Position numbers and translations under genes: made by a program. Positions 1 to 8,096 of a stretch of DNA of 64,000 bases are shown here, piece by piece. Origin of the DNA: Bifidobacterium margollesii (GTDB lineage Bacteria > Actinomycetota > Actinomycetes > Actinomycetales > Bifidobacteriaceae). Numbering within the stretch: the first letter of the stretch is position 1; the number at the start of each line of letters is the position of its first letter. The stretch is from positions 1 through 64,000 of the forward strand of contig NZ_NMWU01000035.1 in the NCBI RefSeq assembly GCF_002860355.1, given 5' to 3'. The notes beneath the pieces are model-generated. The model ran no database searches, was not told the origin of the DNA, and worked only from the letters and a program-made list of their open reading frames with translations.

Positions 1-532
1 CCTTCGCCCTCCTGCCCTTCGAACGCGTGCGGTGCCGCTTGCCGCGCGGCAGGTACTGCCTGAGGTCCAGCGCCTTCTGGGGTTTGGCGTAGATCCACTG
101 GTAGAGGCACTCGTGGCTTATCCGCATGCGCGGGTCGTCGGGCCATTCGATTTTGAGCCGTCCCTCGATCAGCTCCGGCGTCCATCCCTTGCGCAGCGCG
201 TCCATCACCCAGGAGAGCAGCGGGTCGTACGCCATGCGCAGGGGCTTGCGCGACCTGCGGGCGCGGGTCTCGGCCTTGCGCTGCGCGGTCAGGGCCGAGT
301 AGAACGGGCGCGCGGTCCATGCGCCCGTCTTCAGGCGTTTCGGCCTGTACGGACGGTAGGAGTCGTTCTCGTTGGACGCGAACCACAGGCCGCGCCTCAG
401 CTCGCGGCTGACCGTGGACTTGTCCCGGCCGATCCTCAGGGCGATCTGGCGCACGCCGAGCCCCTCTCGGTTCCTCAGTTCGTCGATCCGGACTCGTTCC
501 TCGGCCGACAGGTGGGAATACACTTTCGTCAT
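1..532 (-). CDS. IS30-family transposase, 5' part (cut by window edge)
   Basis: N-terminal 177 residues of an IS30-type transposase; the catalytic DDE part lies beyond the window. The protein starts at the ATG complement of 530-532 and reads MTKVYSHLSAEERVRIDEL, followed by a helix-turn-helix of the type that recognises the IS30 terminal repeats (residues about 5-50, with a GRDKSTVSREL segment). A basic linker comes next, then the start of the region typical of IS30 integrases around the HECLYQWIY segment. IS30-family members are normally 320-400 residues, so a little under half is visible. The gene is oriented leftward out of the window, with its terminal repeat just upstream. No disruption is seen in the visible part. 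Whether the element is intact cannot be judged. Confidence 0.9.
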   Translation of the reverse strand, partial: MTKVYSHLSAEERVRIDELRNREGLGVRQIALRIGRDKSTVSRELRRGLWFASNENDSYRPYRPKRLKTGAWTARPFYSALTAQRKAETRARRSRKPLRMAYDPLLSWVMDALRKGWTPELIEGRLKIEWPDDPRMRISHECLYQWIYAKPQKALDLRQYLPRGKRHRTRSKGRRAK

Positions 533-585
533 GGGCGCAGCACTTTCTCTTCGGTTGTGGACTTGAACACTTCCAACCTTAGACA

Positions 586-610
586 GGTGTTGCGCTTCTA
601 TTTAGAACCC
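586..610 (-). repeat. probable terminal inverted repeat of the IS30 element
   Basis: The sequence GGTGTTGCGCTTCTATTTAG begins about 55 bp upstream of the transposase start, where IS30-family ends normally lie. Read on the minus strand it contains GAAGCGCAACACC, similar in style to the CGCAACA core of IS30 ends. The partner repeat is outside the window, so the exact boundary and any target-site duplication cannot be confirmed. The IS/chromosome junction is inferred to be near 610-620. Confidence 0.5.
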
Positions 611-1080
611 GGGGGACGCTACGGGTTCCTCTTGGATATGGTTGCGGATGAATCGGTGGATGAGCAGGTTAACCAATCGACTGACGTCTCGAATGAAACG
701 AAGTGACCATGTAGAGGGCTATCTCAGGCCATCCGCTTTGCTTGTCCGAGTTCCTTGGACGAAGGACGCAATGTGATGAGCTGATAGGCCTTCTGCGCTC
801 CGGTTTCGGCATGTAGGAGCCGTTATAGGTCACCATGGGACATGGCCGGAATGTGTGCCCGGCGGTCCGATCGTCTGGCCGTCATTGTGGCCTATGATCA
901 TGCCCTTGCCGGCGGGAGCGGAATGTCGGTGCCATGCCGTCCCTGATTGTTCGGCCTTATCGATTGTCCTCATCAGTCGGCCATTGGCTTCCGACCTCCC
1001 TACGGAGGAGGGGCGGGTTCCCGCGCAACCGATCGACCATTCGACAGACGGGATCGAAAGCATGGAGCCGAACGCATAGA
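611..1080. other. gene-free stretch between IS30 end and DUF1287 gene
   Basis: About 470 bases with no convincing gene. Short open frames here lack recognisable domains and overlap each other on both strands. No tRNA, strong terminator or array was seen. The stretch presumably holds the promoter of the following DUF1287 gene and possibly remnants displaced by the IS30 insertion. Confidence 0.5.
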
Positions 1081-1881
1081 ATGGGCGGCATGGGACACGC
1101 GAGACATCCTTCTGTGCATTCCGATTCCCGAGGCCGCGGCGGTCGACGGGTCGCTATCGTCGTCATCACGCTGATTCTGCTGCTGGCGGTCGGATCGACC
1201 GGTGCCATGGTCCTATGGCGCGGGCGATCATCCGGGACCCCGGACGGTTCCGCCGCTGCATCGGCCGGATCATCGATTACGGTGGCGAACATCCGATCCT
1301 CGTCGGACTACAACCATAACGGGATCGACGACTATACGGATCTCGTGCGGGGCGCCCGCGCCGAGGCCAAGGTACATCCCATTTACGACGACGGCTACTA
1401 TCAGGGCGGATACCCGCCCGAAGGCCGGGGCGCGTGCACTGACCTCGTGGAGCATGCATTCCGCGCCGCAGGCTTTGATCTCAAGGCCATGGTGGACGCG
1501 GACATCGTCGCTCACCACGAACACTATCCCGGTCTTACCCGGCCCGATCCCAATATCGACTTCCGCCGGTCCGGCGTGCTGGACGGTTTCTTCGGTGCCT
1601 ACGCCGTACGGCTCACCAATGACGTACGGCCGGGGGATGCGGCGAACCTTGCCCAGTGGCAACATGGTGACATTGTGATCTTCGACCACACCAAGCACAT
1701 CGCCGTGGTTTCCGATCGCCGCGACGCGCAGGGCGTGCCATACTTGATCCACAACAACCGTCAGCGCGGCGACATGGAGGAGGATTACCTGATCCGCACC
1801 CATCGTCGTACGATCACCTCGCACTACCGGTTCGACTCGAGTAGAGTCTCCGCGGACGTCCTCAGAACCTGGCACGGATGA
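1081..1881 (+). CDS. DUF1287 family membrane-anchored protein
   Basis: A 266-residue protein with one N-terminal membrane segment (about residues 22-42), a Ser/Gly/Ala-rich linker and a DUF1287 domain (about 75-260). DUF1287 proteins resemble NlpC/P60-type cysteine hydrolases. Visible family signatures are a GRGACTDLVEHAF segment with a candidate catalytic Cys119, a DPNIDFRR segment, and an HGDIVIFD segment followed by KHIAVVSD, in which the His is a plausible catalytic partner. The substrate is unknown; a cell-wall or peptide bond is only an inference. The ATG at 1081 was chosen because the upstream in-frame extension is low-quality sequence. ATG 1090 is an alternative. It is probably monocistronic. 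Confidence 0.8.
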   Translation: MGGMGHARHPSVHSDSRGRGGRRVAIVVITLILLLAVGSTGAMVLWRGRSSGTPDGSAAASAGSSITVANIRSSSDYNHNGIDDYTDLVRGARAEAKVHPIYDDGYYQGGYPPEGRGACTDLVEHAFRAAGFDLKAMVDADIVAHHEHYPGLTRPDPNIDFRRSGVLDGFFGAYAVRLTNDVRPGDAANLAQWQHGDIVIFDHTKHIAVVSDRRDAQGVPYLIHNNRQRGDMEEDYLIRTHRRTITSHYRFDSSRVSADVLRTWHG

Positions 1882-2090
1882 CGGCTGATCCGCCATCGAA
1901 TGAACACAGCATGTCCGGATGGTGACGGAACCGTGCGATGTCCCAGTGGGGACTATCCTTATTGAGGGTTTCGCGGCGACCTCGATCATGGCAACATGGC
2001 AACCATGGATCATGGCGATACGGTCACAGACCGCGACCGCAACGAAACAGGCCGGAACACGGTATGTCAGACTGAGGCAGGTGATGCACG

Positions 2091-3041
2091 ATGATGAGGA
2101 CTTTCAGCACCATCAATGGTCAGATCGAACAGATCGAGAAACCCACGCCCGGATCGTGGATATGCCTCAGCGAGCCCACCGACGTCGAGCTGGCCACCGT
2201 CTCCGAGGCCTGCAACATCGATCTGGCCGATCTGCGCGCCCCGCTGGATGACGAGGAGCGATCCCGTGTGGATGTCGAGGACAACTACACGATGATCATC
2301 GTGGACATCCCCACCGTGGAGGAGCGGGGAGGCCGCGACTGGTACGAGACCATCCCGTTGTCGATCATCGTCGTCGATGACATCATCATCACCGTGTGCA
2401 TGCAGGACACCCCGGTGCTGCACCCGTTCATGGAGGGTACGATCCGCGGGTTCAACACCTTCATGAAGTCCCGGTTCATCCTGCAGATCCTGTATCGCAA
2501 CGCCACGATGTACCTGCGGTATCTGCGCATCATCGACCGCGAAAGCGACAAGCTGGAACTCAAGCTGCGCCATTCGATGCAGAACCGGGAGATCCTCATG
2601 CTGCTCGAACTGAGCAAGACGTTGGTCTACTTCACCACATCGCTCAAATCGAACGAGATCGTCATGGAGAAGCTCAACACCCTGAGCCGTATCCGTCAGT
2701 ATCCCGATGATCAGGACCTGCTTGAGGACGTGATCATCGAGAACAAGCAGGCCATCGAGATGGCGAACATCTACAGCGGCGTTCTCGCGAACATGACGGA
2801 CGCCTTCGCCTCCGTGGTATCCAACAACCTGAACAATGTGATGAGGGTGTTCACGATCATCTCCATCACCCTGTCCATTCCCACGCTGATCTTCTCGATG
2901 TACGGCATGAACTTCGCCGAAGGCCAGCTGGGCATGCCGCTGACCGACAAACCGTGGGGCTTCGCGGCGATCATCATCCTCTCGCTGATCGTCTCCGCGC
3001 TGGTGACCTGGTTCCTCACCCGCTCCCGTATGTTCAAATAG
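2091..3041 (+). CDS. corA: CorA-family magnesium/divalent cation transporter
   Basis: A 316-residue CorA-type channel that imports Mg2+ (or Co2+/Ni2+) across the cytoplasmic membrane as a homopentamer. The N-terminal two thirds is the cytoplasmic alpha/beta and stalk-helix domain. Two C-terminal membrane segments follow (about residues 250-270 and 290-310). The first ends in the diagnostic YGMN selectivity motif at residues 271-274, and the loop after it is acidic/polar as expected. The C-terminus is basic (RSRMFK). Length and layout match CorA. The next gene starts 15-42 bases later on the same strand, so the two may be cotranscribed. Confidence 0.93.
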   Translation: MMRTFSTINGQIEQIEKPTPGSWICLSEPTDVELATVSEACNIDLADLRAPLDDEERSRVDVEDNYTMIIVDIPTVEERGGRDWYETIPLSIIVVDDIIITVCMQDTPVLHPFMEGTIRGFNTFMKSRFILQILYRNATMYLRYLRIIDRESDKLELKLRHSMQNREILMLLELSKTLVYFTTSLKSNEIVMEKLNTLSRIRQYPDDQDLLEDVIIENKQAIEMANIYSGVLANMTDAFASVVSNNLNNVMRVFTIISITLSIPTLIFSMYGMNFAEGQLGMPLTDKPWGFAAIIILSLIVSALVTWFLTRSRMFK

Positions 3042-3082
3042 CGCAGGCGGATCTCGTGCATCGCGCATTCGGTGATTCGGGC

Positions 3083-3928
3083 ATGCCGAGGCACGCCCGT
3101 GGGCATCTTCGCCGGTTACTTGCGGTGGCTATGAGCGTGGCGTTGCTCCTGCCGCTGGCCGCATGCGGTCAGAACGATCCGCTGGGCGCCAGCGAGGTGG
3201 TGGGCCCCAGACTGACGATCGGCGTGGCCACCGACCAGCCGACGATGGGATACCGCAAGGGCGACAGCTACACCGGTCTGAACGTCGAGGTCGCCCGCTA
3301 TGTGGCGGACCGGCTTGGATACGCCGACTGGCAGATCGTGTGGGAGAACGCCACCGAATCGGAAGGCGGCCGCATGCTGCGCGACGGCACCGTGGACATG
3401 ATCGTGGGCGTGTTCGTCGACGATGCCATGAACGCGGACTACGGTTTCGACTTCGCCGGACCGTATCTTTCCGAGCGGCAGGCGGTGATGGTGCGCAGGC
3501 AGGGCGGCCAGCCGATAGATTCGCTGGACGGTCTTGCCGGGCGCAAGACCTGCGTGGTGCGATCGAGCCGATCGGCGGTGCAGATGCGCAAGCGGTTCGG
3601 CGAGGAGGCTCGTCTCGTCGAGCAGCCGGGAGCCACACAATGCGTCACCGCGCTGCTCAGCGGCATGGTGGACGCCGTCGTGGCGCCCGGCGCCGTGCTC
3701 GCCGGACTGCACGGCGTGGAGAACACCGACACCACGCGAATCCTTCCGGAACGGTTCGGCGACGAAGGACACTATGGCGTGGCGCTGCCCTCCGGCAGCA
3801 CCCAGCTGAAGCATCGGGTGGATCTCGCGCTGCGTCGGATGCGCGAGGACGGTTCGTGGAAGCGCTCCTATGAGCGGACGTTGGGAACGCTCGGATACGA
3901 AGCCGATCCGGATCAGCCGAACGGCTGA
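3083..3928 (+). CDS. amino-acid ABC transporter substrate-binding lipoprotein (orphan GluB paralogue)
   Basis: A 281-residue extracytoplasmic solute-binding protein of the polar amino-acid type (SBP_bac_3). It has a basic N-terminus and a lipobox LLPLAAC with the lipidated Cys at residue 28. The mature domain contains the family signatures GLNVEVARYVADRLGY, GTVDMIVG and DFAGPYLSERQAVMV. It is clearly related along its length to the GluB protein at 45506-46345 in this window, for example the VEQPGATQCVTALLSGMVDA segment against its GluB counterpart. No permease or ATPase is adjacent, so it is an orphan binding protein that may feed GluCD or act as a sensor. An in-frame GTG at 3056 preceded by AGGCGG is a credible alternative start. 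Confidence 0.85.
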   Translation: MPRHARGHLRRLLAVAMSVALLLPLAACGQNDPLGASEVVGPRLTIGVATDQPTMGYRKGDSYTGLNVEVARYVADRLGYADWQIVWENATESEGGRMLRDGTVDMIVGVFVDDAMNADYGFDFAGPYLSERQAVMVRRQGGQPIDSLDGLAGRKTCVVRSSRSAVQMRKRFGEEARLVEQPGATQCVTALLSGMVDAVVAPGAVLAGLHGVENTDTTRILPERFGDEGHYGVALPSGSTQLKHRVDLALRRMREDGSWKRSYERTLGTLGYEADPDQPNG

Positions 3929-4053
3929 GCTGCAACGGGATCGAAATCCGGAGCAGGATGCGGTTCACTAACTGGAACGAAACGTCCGCGTGTCCAGATG
4001 AGTGGTGATAATGGCCCCTGTTACCTGAGTAAGTTAGGAGAAAAAGGAGCAGC

Positions 4054-7035
4054 ATGGCCCAGGATGCTACCGATGCCAACGTGACCGCGAATCCGGAGGA
4101 ACCCGCGTTCCGATACAACGCGCAGCTGGCACAGAGGATCGAAGAGGATTGGCAGAGGCGTTGGGACGACGAGGGTACCTTCTGGGCCGCCAACGTCGAA
4201 GGCGATCTGAAGGACGGTGAGGGCCGCAACGCCGAGGGCCGTCCGGCATACTTCGCCATGGACATGTTCCCGTACCCCTCCGGCAAGGGCCTGCATGTGG
4301 GTCATCCGCTCGGCTACCTCGCCTCCGACGTGGTGAGCCGCTACCATCGCATGAAGGGCGAGAACGTGCTGCACGCCATGGGCTACGATGCCTTCGGGCT
4401 GCCTGCCGAGCAGTACGCCGTGCAGACAGGCCAGCATCCGCGCGTCACCACCGAGCAGAACATCGCCAACATGTCCCGCCAGCTGCATCGCATGGGTCTG
4501 AGCTTCGACAACCGACGCACCTTCGCCACCATCGATCCCGGCTACGTGCGCTGGACCCAGTGGATCTTCTCGCGCATCTACGATTCCTGGTATGACGATG
4601 ACGCCGTCAACCCCAGCGGTTCCAAGGGGTCGGCGAGGCCGATCGCCGAGCTTGTCGCCAAGTTCGAATCCGGGGAGAAGCCGATCCCCGGCCATGAAAC
4701 CGATGGCGTGGCGTGGAAGGACCTCACCGAAGCCGAACGGCAGGACATCCTCAACGACTTCCGTCTCGCCTACATCTCCAAATCCCCGGTGAACTGGTGC
4801 CCGGGTCTCGGCACCGTGCTCGCCAACGAGGAGGTCACCGCCGAAGGCAAGTCCGAGCGCGGCAACTTCCCGGTCTTCCAGCGCGAGCTGCGTCAGTGGT
4901 CGATGCGCATCACCAAGTACGGCCACCGCCTCATCGAGGATCTCGACGGCATCGACTGGCCGGAGAAGGTCAAGCTCATGCAGCGCAACTGGATCGGCGA
5001 AAGCCACGGCGCATCTGTGCACTTCGCCGTGGAGACCCCCAATGGCGTCAAGGACATGGAGATCTACACCACCCGTCCGGACACGCTGTTCGGCACCACC
5101 TTCGCGGTCGTCTCACCGGAGCATCACCTGCTGGAGGACGTGCCCGCCGAATGGCCTGCCGAAACCCCCGACGGCTGGAAGGGCGGATACGCCAATCCCG
5201 TCGAGGCCGTGAAAGCCTATCGAATCGCAGCCGAGTCGAAGACCGCGAAGGACCGCGTCGACGAGAACGGCGAAAAGACCGGTCTGTTCACCGGTCTGTA
5301 CGCCGTCAACCCGATCACCGGCGCGAAGCTCCCGCTGTTCACCGCCGACTATGTGCTGATGGACTACGGCACCGGAGCCATCATGGCCGTGCCGGGCGGC
5401 GACCAGCGAGACTACGATTTCGCCGTGAAATTCGGTCTGCCGGTGATCTACACCGTCAAGCCTCTGCCTGATTCCGACGACGATCTTGCGAACTATGAAG
5501 GCAAGGCTCCGTTCGTCTCCCACGACGGCATCGTGATCAACTCCTCCGTATCCGCCACCAAGGCCAAGGGGGATGCTCTCAGCCTCGACGGTCTGCGTGT
5601 GGACGACGCCATCGCCAAGGTCAACGAGTGGCTCGAATCCGCCGGCGTCGGCAAGGGCACGGTGAGCTACCGCCTGCGCGACTGGCTGTTCTCCCGACAG
5701 CGCTACTGGGGAGAGCCGTTCCCGATCGTCTACGGCGAGGATGGCGTACCGCATCTGCTGCCGGACTCCATGCTGCCGATCGGCCTGCCCGACGTGCCGG
5801 ACTACCAGCCCCGCACCTTCGATCCCATGGACGCCGAATCCAATCCGGAAGCGCCGCTGAGCCGCAACGAGGACTGGGTGAAGGTGACGCTTGACCTCGG
5901 AGACGGTCCGAAGACCTACTACCGCGACACCAACACCATGCCGAACTGGGCCGGATCCTGCTGGTACTACATGCGCTACATCGATCCGACCGACACCGCG
6001 CATATGGTCGAAAAGAACGAATTCGACTACTGGATGGGCCCGAATCACAACCGGTATTCCGGTGACGAAGGCGGCGTCGATCTGTACATCGGCGGCGTCG
6101 AGCATGCCGTGCTGCACCTGCTGTACTCTCGCTTCTGGCACAAGATCCTCTTCGATCTGGGCTACGTGGATTCGGCCGAACCGTTCCACAAGCTGTTCAA
6201 CCAGGGCATGATCCAGGCCTACGCCTACACCGACGACCGGGGCCAGTACGTGCCGGCCGACGAAGTGGTGGAGGGCCCGGCCGACGCCAACGGCGAACCC
6301 ACGTTCACCTGGCACGGCGAGCATGCCAACCGCGAATTCGGCAAGATGGGCAAGAGCCTGAAGAACATCATCACGCCGGACTACATGTACGCCAACTACG
6401 GCGCCGACACGTTCCGTCTGTACGAGATGAGCATGGGTCCGCTTGACGAGTCCCGTCCGTGGAACACCCGCAACGTGGTCGGCGGCATGCGATTCCTGCA
6501 GCGTCTGTGGCGCAACGTCGTCGACGAGAACACCGGCGAGGTGCATGTCGGTGACGATGCGCTCGACGAGAAGACGCTCAAACTGCTCAACAACACCATC
6601 CACGACGTGACCGTGGAGATGGAGGGCATGCGTCCGAACACCGCCATCTCAAAGCTCATCGTGCTCAACAACCATCTCACCTCGCTGCCCGTGGTGCCGC
6701 GCGCCGCCGTCGAACCGCTGATCCTCATGCTTTCTCCGATCGCCCCGCATATCTGCGAGGAGCTGTGGAACCGTCTCGGCCATCCGAAGTCGCTCGCCCA
6801 CGAGCCGTGGCCGGTGGCCGACGAACGCTACGTCGGCCAGGACAGCGTCACCGCCGTGGTGCAGGTGAAGGGCAAGGTGCGAGGCAAGCTTGAGGTGAGC
6901 CCCGACATCACGCCCGAGGAGCTGGAGAAGCTGGCGCTGGCGCTGCCGGGAGTGCAGAGCCGTCTCGGCGGCCAGCCTCCGCGCAAGGTGATCGTCAAGG
7001 CTCCGAAGATCGTCTCCGTGGTGCCCGCGAACTGA
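4054..7035 (+). CDS. leuS: leucyl-tRNA synthetase
   Basis: A 993-residue class I aminoacyl-tRNA synthetase that charges tRNA-Leu. The HIGH-type motif is HVGH at residues 81-84, preceded by the characteristic MFPYPSGKGL. The large CP1 editing domain lies around residues 260-480 (it includes the TTRPDTLFGTTFAVVSPEH segment). The KMSKS loop is FGKMGKSLKNI near residue 764, followed by the anticodon-binding domain. The protein is longer than E. coli LeuRS (about 860) because of an N-terminal extension and inserts near residues 185-225 and 740-755, features often seen in actinobacterial enzymes. A good ribosome site (AAGGAG) precedes the ATG. No T-box leader is visible. Confidence 0.97.
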   Translation: MAQDATDANVTANPEEPAFRYNAQLAQRIEEDWQRRWDDEGTFWAANVEGDLKDGEGRNAEGRPAYFAMDMFPYPSGKGLHVGHPLGYLASDVVSRYHRMKGENVLHAMGYDAFGLPAEQYAVQTGQHPRVTTEQNIANMSRQLHRMGLSFDNRRTFATIDPGYVRWTQWIFSRIYDSWYDDDAVNPSGSKGSARPIAELVAKFESGEKPIPGHETDGVAWKDLTEAERQDILNDFRLAYISKSPVNWCPGLGTVLANEEVTAEGKSERGNFPVFQRELRQWSMRITKYGHRLIEDLDGIDWPEKVKLMQRNWIGESHGASVHFAVETPNGVKDMEIYTTRPDTLFGTTFAVVSPEHHLLEDVPAEWPAETPDGWKGGYANPVEAVKAYRIAAESKTAKDRVDENGEKTGLFTGLYAVNPITGAKLPLFTADYVLMDYGTGAIMAVPGGDQRDYDFAVKFGLPVIYTVKPLPDSDDDLANYEGKAPFVSHDGIVINSSVSATKAKGDALSLDGLRVDDAIAKVNEWLESAGVGKGTVSYRLRDWLFSRQRYWGEPFPIVYGEDGVPHLLPDSMLPIGLPDVPDYQPRTFDPMDAESNPEAPLSRNEDWVKVTLDLGDGPKTYYRDTNTMPNWAGSCWYYMRYIDPTDTAHMVEKNEFDYWMGPNHNRYSGDEGGVDLYIGGVEHAVLHLLYSRFWHKILFDLGYVDSAEPFHKLFNQGMIQAYAYTDDRGQYVPADEVVEGPADANGEPTFTWHGEHANREFGKMGKSLKNIITPDYMYANYGADTFRLYEMSMGPLDESRPWNTRNVVGGMRFLQRLWRNVVDENTGEVHVGDDALDEKTLKLLNNTIHDVTVEMEGMRPNTAISKLIVLNNHLTSLPVVPRAAVEPLILMLSPIAPHICEELWNRLGHPKSLAHEPWPVADERYVGQDSVTAVVQVKGKVRGKLEVSPDITPEELEKLALALPGVQSRLGGQPPRKVIVKAPKIVSVVPAN

Positions 7036-7111
7036 ACCGTCATCCGATACGAGTCGGTGGTCTCTCGCGCATGAAGCGCTCTGATTCACTGCCGACTCGG
7101 ATTCCCTAGCC

Positions 7112-7157
7112 GGACAGGCCCTTCATCCATCGTCAATGGTGGGTGAGGGGCCTGTCC
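7112..7157 (+). terminator. hairpin terminator after leuS
   Basis: An inverted repeat, GGACAGGCCCTTCATCC with GGGTGAGGGGCCTGTCC, forms a stem of about 17 pairs including G-U pairs and a short loop. It lies 77 bases after the leuS stop. There is no clear T-run, as is common in high-GC actinobacteria. The rest of the gap to comEA (about 7158-7367) shows nothing definite. Confidence 0.6.
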
Positions 7158-7367
7158 CGTATGGGGACGGGCCACCTGAACGCCGGAGTCAATCCATGTC
7201 GGCTTTCAGTCGTGAACACCATGCACGGCTGTTGACAATGCCCGATTCATCCACATGCATACCGGAAAGCGGCCGGATCATCCACAGACACGCCGAATCC
7301 CGGGCACGTTCGACCACATCGTCGGATACGGATGCCGCCGGATATCCATCGCGTGCATAGTGGTGTC

Positions 7368-8096
7368 ATGTCCAGATACCGCAAGCCCGCGAAACCGATG
7401 CCGGGGCGAACGCTACGACCTCCGCCTCCGCCGTCGAACCGGTGCGGAAACGGCGGTAAGACGACGCTTGGCGAGCTCTGCGGCGTCTCGCCCGACGATC
7501 ACGGCGTCGACGACCTGCTGGAACGTCGGACCCTCAGGGACATGCCCCGCCTGCAACTGAGTCCGAAGCACAGTGCGATCGTGATACTGATCCTGACGCT
7601 GGCATTGTCGCTGAGCCTGACACTGCTGGTGCAGCAGACGATCGGCATGAACCGTGCCATCGGGGAATCCTCCGGAGTCATCGGGGAATCCTCCGGAACA
7701 GGCGACTGGTCGGCGACTTCCTCGGCGCCGTCCGCCGCTGCGCCTACGTCCTCGTCATCAGCCTCTGCTACGCCATCCTCCTCCGCGTCGGACTCCACGC
7801 AATCGGCGTCTCCGGCGCAATCCCCGTCGGGGTCGACGTCTCCGTCCGCATCATCACCATCCTCCGTCGGAGGGGCTTCGCTCATCGATCTCAATACGGC
7901 GACCGCCGAACAGCTGGAAAGCATCAAAGGCGTCGGTCCGGTGACGGCGCAAAGGATCCTCGATCACCGATCGAGCATAGGACGCTACTCCAGCGTCGAT
8001 GATCTGCTGGACGTGACGGGTATCGGCGGCAAAACGCTGGAGAAGATCCGTCCCCACGTCACCGTCGGTGCCCCCTCCGAGGGAGGTGGACCATGA
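7368..8096 (+). CDS. comEA: ComEA-type helix-hairpin-helix DNA-binding protein
   Basis: A 242-residue protein with a basic/proline-rich cytoplasmic N-terminus, one membrane segment (about residues 69-90), a Ser/Ala/Pro-rich low-complexity spacer (about 112-168) and a C-terminal double helix-hairpin-helix domain (about 170-238). The domain begins with IDLNTATAEQLESIKGVGP and contains GIGGKTLEKI. In competent bacteria ComEA binds double-stranded DNA outside the membrane and hands it to ComEC. The start ATG at 7368 is favoured over upstream frames. The stop overlaps the comEC start (ATGA), so the two are translationally coupled. Competence has not been assumed; the gene is conserved in many bifidobacteria. 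Confidence 0.88.
   Translation: MSRYRKPAKPMPGRTLRPPPPPSNRCGNGGKTTLGELCGVSPDDHGVDDLLERRTLRDMPRLQLSPKHSAIVILILTLALSLSLTLLVQQTIGMNRAIGESSGVIGESSGTGDWSATSSAPSAAAPTSSSSASATPSSSASDSTQSASPAQSPSGSTSPSASSPSSVGGASLIDLNTATAEQLESIKGVGPVTAQRILDHRSSIGRYSSVDDLLDVTGIGGKTLEKIRPHVTVGAPSEGGGP

Noticed and set aside
3929-4053. Possible T-box leader before leuS
   Set aside because: No T-box consensus or specifier-loop structure could be found in the 125-base gap.
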